64,000 nucleotides of DNA, taken from positions 2,728,001 through 2,792,000 of the forward strand of contig JAHEWK010000006.1 in assembly GCA_020740775.1 (NCBI GenBank), written 5' to 3'. The first letter of the stretch is position 1. Each line of letters begins with the position of its first letter. Position numbers and translations under genes: made by a program. This document shows, piece by piece, positions 58,829-64,000 of the stretch. Source of the stretch: Ilyonectria destructans (lineage: Eukaryota; Ascomycota; Sordariomycetes; Hypocreales; Nectriaceae). Under the pieces are notes generated by a model, which did no database searches, was not told the origin of the DNA, and saw only the letters and a list, made by a program, of their open reading frames with translations.

Positions 58829-59669
58829 GCTTGCGGAAAAACACTTAATCATATCTCCGGCCTCGCCTTCTCCGCTTCGGAGGGACTTCCATAGTGCAGG
58901 CACCCCCCGTTGATTAGTAACTGCGCCAGAGACGCTTTTCTACCCCTTGCAGGTTCTTCCTCTCTCCATCTCCATCCTTCCCCATACATCGTCGCTGCTC
59001 TTCGCCATCGCCCGCCCAACAACGCCATCAAACGACCGTGTTTCCTCTGCTTCTGTTTGTGAACAACGCGCCTGCCCTTGGCCACGCCGCCGCAACGTGC
59101 TATCCGATTTCCCCGCTCTCCCGATCGCGAGCGATTTCCTCGACTCATCGACGTCACGGCGAGCCGACCATCTCTCCCCCGTTGCTTGCAAGCTTCAAGT
59201 CTTGCGCGCGTCGCTAGCCTGCTCTCAAAAGGGTGTGGTTGCTAGGACTGGCTAACTCTAAAGTTCGCGGGTACAGTGGTTGTCAAGTCGTGGTGACTGG
59301 GAAGTGAGGTGGAGCTTCAGGGTTGTTTTTCCTTCCGGCTTTGGCCAACTGTACTCCTTATTCGTTGCTCCCATTGACCCTATTGCCGCTATTGTTCCCT
59401 CCAAGTACAATCAGAATTGATTATTTCCATTCATCTTGAGAGTTGAGAGGCACGCAAGTGCAAGAAAGAAACGAAACAAACACAGTCCCCTCATTTACAA
59501 ACACAAAACAAACAATCATTACTCACTTAGTGCTTTGTGCGGACGAGTCGCTGCGACACCATATATCATCCTCGCGACTCTCGGTATTCTGATCCTCGGC
59601 ATCCTCCTGCTGCCGCTTGTTGTGCTGTCCTCGTATCCCGTAGGAAGCAGTTAGCACACTTCGATCACA
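58829..59669 (+). promoter_or_regulatory. ATG-free leader region of mpe1
   Basis: No plus-strand ATG occurs in the 841 nt before the mpe1 start (last ATG at 58826-58828). CAT occurs well over a dozen times in the same stretch. Base composition is not strongly skewed, so this is the clearest of the ATG-free regions. CAAACACAAAACAAACAATC near 59495 looks like a typical A/C-rich fungal leader. It may contain an intron (for example a GCTAAC near 59250). Confidence 0.6.
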
Positions 59670-61774
59670 ATGACTTCTTCAGTCTTCTTCAAGTTCAAGT
59701 CTCAGAGGGAGCCTACCCGTGTTGAATTCGATGGCACAGGTATCTCCGTGTTTGAGCTCAAGCGGGAAATCATCACCAAAAGTGGATTGGGTGATGGCAC
59801 CGACTTCGACCTCTTCATTTACACCGATGATAACAGTGAAGGTAAGATACTTCGCCAGTCAATGAACCAAGTAAATACTAACCCTTCCTTAGAATATGAC
59901 GATGACACAACCATCATTCCCAGATCGACAACAGTAATTGCTCGGCGCCAACCAGCCCTCAAGTCCGGTGCGGGTCGCGCTGCTCGTTATGTCACCGGAA
60001 AGATGCCCGTGACGGCTAAAAATGCTGGCCGTAAAGAACAAGCGGCGAAAGCGTCGTCGTCAAAGCCCAGCTCTAATGCGATCAACCAAATGAACAACGC
60101 CATGACTGAGGAGGAGAAGATGACTGCCATGTTTGCAGCACAGACCGAGCAGTGGTCTGCTCAGCAAGAGGAGATGTCACAGTGAGTTGAACGCCCAAGA
60201 AAGGTATTAAAAGTAAATACTAACATTGTCCCAGTCAAACACCGGTGTTCAAGCCTGGTTCTAAGCGGCCAGCGAATGTGCCCGACCACGACCCGCCAAA
60301 TGGCTACATTTGCTATCGATGTGGCAACAAAGGGCACTGGATCCAGTTGTGTCCCACTAATGACGACCCCGAGTTCGACAACCGACCCCGTGTCAAGCGT
60401 ACTACCGGTATCCCTCGCTCATTCCTACAGAAGGTCGACAAGTCCGTTGTTCTGGCCCAGACTGAGGGAGATGAGTCAAAACGCCCTTCTGGCATTATGG
60501 TTAACGCTGAAGGAGACTTCGTCATCGCCGAACCGGACAAGGCGTCTTGGGAACAGTTCCAAGCCAAGACCAAGACTTCGTCCACGGCCAAGGCACCCTT
60601 GGCTGAGGACAAGGAGATTCAGGAGCGGGGCTTCGTGTGCTCAATTGACAAGAAGATGTTCATAGAACCAATGAAGACCCCGTGCTGCCAGAAGACCTTT
60701 TGTAATGATTGCATCACCAATGCTCTCATCGAAAGCGACTTCATCTGCCCTGCGTGCCAGACGGAAGGCGTGCTTATCGATGACCTGCAGTCGGATGAGG
60801 AGACGTCAAAGAAGATTCAGGAGTACCTAAAGGAGAAAGAAGCCACAAAGACTCCTCCACCAACATCACCTAAGGCCTCAGGAGAAGGAAAGAGTGAGGA
60901 GAAGCCAGAAGAGACGCTGACCGAAACCTCTGAAGCCAAGTCTGACGACAAGGGTGAAGAAGACGCGGCAGAGAAGCCGGATTCCCCAAAGAGAGATAGC
61001 AGCAAATCGCCAGTCTCGCAAGCTGCGACGGTGAAGTCCCCACCCACAGGCCCCAAGAGTCTTATTGCCGCCCAGGACGCACTTGAAAAACAAGCAAGTG
61101 GTATCAAGCCAGAGGAGGCGAACTCCAAGAAGCGTCCTGCTGACGACATCCTGGATAACCCGAGAATCCCCAAGGGCCCTAAGGCAATGCAAAACCAACA
61201 GGCACAGAACATGATGCCCAACATGATGAACGGCATGCCTGGAATGAACATGGGAATGAACAACATGATGTTCAACGGCATGCCCATGATGCCAAACATG
61301 ATGGGTATGCCCAACATGGGGAACATGAACATGGGAAACATGAACATGGGGATGCCGATGATGGGTATGCCTAACATGATGGGCATGCCCGGGTTCCCAG
61401 GGATGAATGGAGGATTTGGGGGAATGAACGGCTGGGATATGGGAATGAACGGCATGAATGGCAACGGCATGAATGGTAACATGGGAGGCATGAATGGAGG
61501 CATGCATGGAGGCATGAATGGAGGTATGGGTGGAGGCATGAATGGTGGCATGAACGGTGCCATGAACGGAGGCATGGGTGGAGGCATGGGCGGTGGTATG
61601 GGTGGAGGTATGGGTGGAGGCATGAATCCAGGCATGAATGGCTTCCAGAACGACAACTTCGCGCACGGTGGCAACGCCAACGAGGAGGACGCATACTTCC
61701 GCAAGCCTGTGAACCCCCATCGCCACCAGAACAAGCAACGACGAGTACGACCCAGCGATTACCGCGAGCTATGA
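59670..61774 (+). CDS. mpe1: Mpe1, RBBP6-type subunit of the cleavage and polyadenylation factor
   Basis: Subunit of the CPF complex that activates mRNA 3' cleavage and polyadenylation. Exons 59670-59841, 59893-60181 and 60235-61774 give 666 aa. N-terminal DWNN ubiquitin-like domain (about 1-75: VFFKFKSQREPTRVEFDG, FELKREIITKSGLGDGTDFD). CCHC zinc knuckle: Cys180, Cys183, His188 and Cys193 (CYRCGNKGHWIQLC), preceded by PPNGYICYR. RING/U-box-like domain about 289-328 (CSIDKKMFIEPMKTPCC, FCNDCITNALIESDFICPAC). Then an acidic, Ser/Pro/Lys-rich linker and a Met/Gly/Asn repeat tail of about 145 residues built on MNGGM and GGGMGGG units, ending in RVRPSDYREL. Intron 1 is 51 nt, a multiple of three and free of stops. 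Confidence 0.95.
61209..61640. repeat. Met/Gly/Asn codon repeat in mpe1
   Basis: Reiterated ATGAAYGGNGGC-type units encode MNGGM, MGGGM and MNMGN motifs. The late part (61484-61632) is the most regular. The repeat keeps one reading frame throughout. Its antisense strand is stop-free in two frames, which produces false long ORFs. Confidence 0.85.
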
Positions 61775-62358
61775 GCCAAGAGCTGGCTATGGTTGCGTAC
61801 GACTTGATTTCTTGACAGTACTTCACTTGCTCTCACGGCCTATACTTCTCAGGGCCGGGATATGCTCACATGGCGTCGACTTTACGCATTCTACAAGGGG
61901 ACTGGCTTTCTGGATCGGGGTTCACGAGGGCGTTGCTTTTTTTCTCTCTTTTTGCTGCATGATGCCCGTCAGACCGGGTGGACAAGGCGTTTGGGGGAAC
62001 TCTAGGGGTGGCGAATTAGCCTTCTGATTTCCTGTGTTATCTAGGGTTCTGGAACAAAGTGCTTGCTTGAACGGTTCATACCGTCAATGGGAAGTTGGCG
62101 GATATACCTGCGAGAAGAATCATGAGCGACTCACATAGTTAAAACACAAACAACTAGGCAAATCAAGAACCGATTATGTGACAAAGTTGGGTATTCCTCT
62201 CTTGTGACTGTATATGTAAAGTCTCGTAAAAATGATCAATCCCTCAAAATCAACTCCACGCCTCAAGCCGACTCCCTCCCTTTGTGATGATTTTGTATCT
62301 TCTTGTGATCCCAAATGTTGTCTTGTCATATTTATGGCGATATGCCTTTATTTCTTGT
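61775..62358. other. Convergent 3' intergenic region, mpe1 / get3
   Basis: 584 bp of 3' flank of two converging genes, A/T-rich near get3; no further gene. Confidence 0.6.
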
Positions 62359-63437
62359 TTACTCCGGGGGAACATAGGGTGTGACGAGCATCTCGCTAAA
62401 GCTCTCGAGCTTCTCCTTGCCACGGACCTCCTCGACCAGCAGGGGCATCTTGACGACGTTGAAGTCCTCGGCGTACAGCTCCTCGTATTGATCGAGGTAC
62501 TTGCGCTGCATCTTGCGGCGAGCGCCACACTGTTCACAGTTGCTCTCGTTCTTGGGGAAGAGGAGCTGGTTGACGACAATGGAGTGGGTATCAATGCCGT
62601 AGCCGGCGAGCTCCTGGATCATTCGCTCCGTCTCGTAGAGACTGAGGAACTCGGCGATGCAGACGCAGACAAAAGTGGTGAGGTCGGCATCTTGGAACTG
62701 TGTGTTGACCTCGGCAATGGTCTCGCGCAGGGACTCGAGCTTCTCCGTCATCTCGCTGAGGTTCTGGCCGTTGGGCAGGGCGCCGTTGCTACCGAGGAAG
62801 CCGTTGAGGAGGGGTCCGTACTGCGAGGACAGCTGGGTGATCTTGGCGAGGGCCTTTTCGAGGACCGAGGGGAACTGGAGGAAGCGGAGGGTGTGGCCGG
62901 TGGGGGCAGTGTCGAAGATGATGGTCTCGTAGGAGAGGGACTTGACCTGCTTGAGGACTTCGGCGAATGACATGGCCTCGTCAATACCGGGGATCTGGTG
63001 CGCAAAAGTCAGTAAACTAGGTTGGGTTGGAAGCCATTGGAAAAACGAACCGCAAAGGCGAGGTCCTGGACCATTCCACCAAGCCCACCGCCCATGGCAT
63101 TGACGTCGTCGGCCTCGGCCTGGCCAGCCAGGAGGTCCTGCATGCTGCCGTTGGGGTCGATCTCCATGGCGCTGAGGTTGTCGAAGCCGTTGATGAGGCG
63201 GGCCTCCTTGCCGAACTTCTGGGAGAAGGCATCAGAGAGGTTGTGGGCAGGGTCGGTGGAGATGAGGAGGACGGAGCGGCGGACGCGGGCGAGCTGGATG
63301 GCGAGGGAGCACGAGGTGGTGGTCTTGCCGACGCCGCCCTTGCCGCCGACGAAGATCCAGCGGAGGCTGCGCTGGTCGAGGAGCGACTGGAGCGAGGGTT
63401 CGAGGGCGTCCTCGGCGGAGATGACGGCGGTGGACAT
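62359..63437 (-). CDS. get3: Get3/ArsA-type ATPase for tail-anchored protein insertion
   Basis: Cytosolic ATPase that carries tail-anchored proteins to the Get1/Get2 receptor on the ER. Exons 63051-63437 and 62359-62994 give 340 aa, the normal length. Deviant Walker [10 protein letters not shown] at 32-40, switch [13 protein letters not shown], switch [17 protein letters not shown] near 157, and the dimer zinc site Cys282 and Cys285 ([11 protein letters not shown]). A hydrophobic client-binding helical region lies around 175-210 ([18 protein letters not shown]). The acidic/hydrophobic end [15 protein letters not shown] is intact. The intron has a GTTCGT donor and a TACTGAC branch; splicing gives [13 protein letters not shown], the conserved Get3 sequence. 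Confidence 0.97.
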
Positions 63438-64000
63438 GATGACGGGAGGAGTGCGGCGGGGAGGAGGAGGAGGAGCAGCGGAAAGGGAAAGGCGGAGACG
63501 GGAGATGGAGGGCGTCGAATGAGTTGAACGACGAGCAGCAGGCGACTAGTAACGGGCAGGGTTGAGATGTCGCTTGTGTGGTGTTGTCGTCTTCAACCTA
63601 GCCCAGTATGTTCTAGAAGCTCGCGGTTCTTGGTGGAGTTGGCAAAAGCGGGTTGGCTGGCTGGTTGGAGACTTGGAGGGGTCGAGCAGTCACAAATACC
63701 ACGTCACATGCCTCGATGATGTCACCGGTATTCCGTCCGGTTATTTCTGTCCATGCACCCCGCCATTGACAACACATCCGCCACAGTTGCAATCACGCAC
63801 CTGTCCAATCCATTCAGACGTAGGACTTTAGGGACCTTAGCTCTCGCTCGGGGGGAAAGATGCTGTACGACGGCTGAAAATAAGTTGGTCCAGGTCCTGC
63901 AGGTCCCCCGGCAATAGGACCTCCCCCCTGGAACCCGCCCAGTCCTACGCTATCGGCTCCTGTCCGCTATCTCGTCCTTGGGGACTTTCCCTCCTCCGGC
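63438..64000. other. get3 upstream region at the right edge
   Basis: 563 bp holding the get3 promoter and leader. The first part is purine-rich on the plus strand (GGAGGAGGAGGAG near 63461). No gene seen before the window ends. Confidence 0.5.

Noticed and set aside
60817..61738. Minus-strand ORFs of 305 and 286 codons rich in Pro/Met and His/Val
   Set aside because: Antisense of the mpe1 repeat tail; stop-free only because of the repeated ATGAAYGG codons.
63022..63527. Two 166-codon plus-strand ORFs
   Set aside because: Antisense to get3 exon 1, which has an intact P-loop and conserved start.

Overview
This is a chromosomal window from a filamentous ascomycete, most likely a member of the Sordariomycetes and probably Hypocreales (inference from protein character and gene structure). 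Genes carry short introns, mostly 45-85 nt, with GTAAGT-like donors and CTAAC/CTGAC-type branch sites. Coding regions are GC-rich, both strands are used, and many gene-free stretches are 1-4 kb long. I modelled 19 protein genes; every splice model below closes in frame. I saw no rRNA, tRNA, transposon ORF or CRISPR array.

Layout. 3.4-8.2 kb: gamma-tubulin complex GCP3/Spc98 (-) diverging from the SAGA subunit Ada1/Hfi1 (+). 10.9-13.6 kb: PKA regulatory subunit (+) converging on splicing factor Cwf7/SPF27 (-). 15.2 kb: small Stf2-like protein (-), whose start codon appears to be split by an intron. 19.9-24.3 kb: Spt6 (-). 26.4-28.1 kb: the STE7-type MAP kinase kinase (+) converging on a HAD hydrolase (-). 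31.1-34.4 kb: a BRE4-like multi-pass membrane protein (+) converging on Dpb2, the polymerase epsilon B subunit (-). Dpb2 diverges from a small putative mitochondrial protein of unknown function at 37.5 kb. 39.7-44.7 kb: SNF1 kinase (+) facing isocitrate lyase (-). 48.1-50.5 kb: neutral trehalase (-). 52.4 kb: a yippee-like protein (-). 54.1-55.4 kb: a decayed minisatellite of about 80-bp units. 55.6 kb: an unrecognised multi-pass membrane protein (+). 56.8-58.5 kb: Dug1-type dipeptidase (-). 59.7-61.8 kb: Mpe1 (+). 62.4-63.4 kb: Get3 (-).

How the genes relate. Most are unlinked housekeeping functions (transcription, splicing, mRNA 3' end formation, replication, microtubule nucleation, tail-anchored protein insertion). 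A nutrient and stress-signalling theme recurs: the PKA regulatory subunit, neutral trehalase (with PKA-type sites), SNF1, isocitrate lyase (a classic glucose-derepressed gene), STE7 and Stf2. I do not claim this is a functional cluster.

The most interesting signals are in untranslated and accessory sequence. Four genes (STE7, MPE1, trehalase, Stf2) have about 700-840 nt directly upstream with no ATG at all on the sense strand. Four others (PKA-R, BRE4-like, GCP3, Ada1) have an upstream ORF overlapping the main start, one of them as an ATGA stop-start overlap. The 54-56.6 kb stretch (decayed minisatellite plus an unrecognised membrane protein) looks like the only accessory segment and is the best candidate here for something undescribed.
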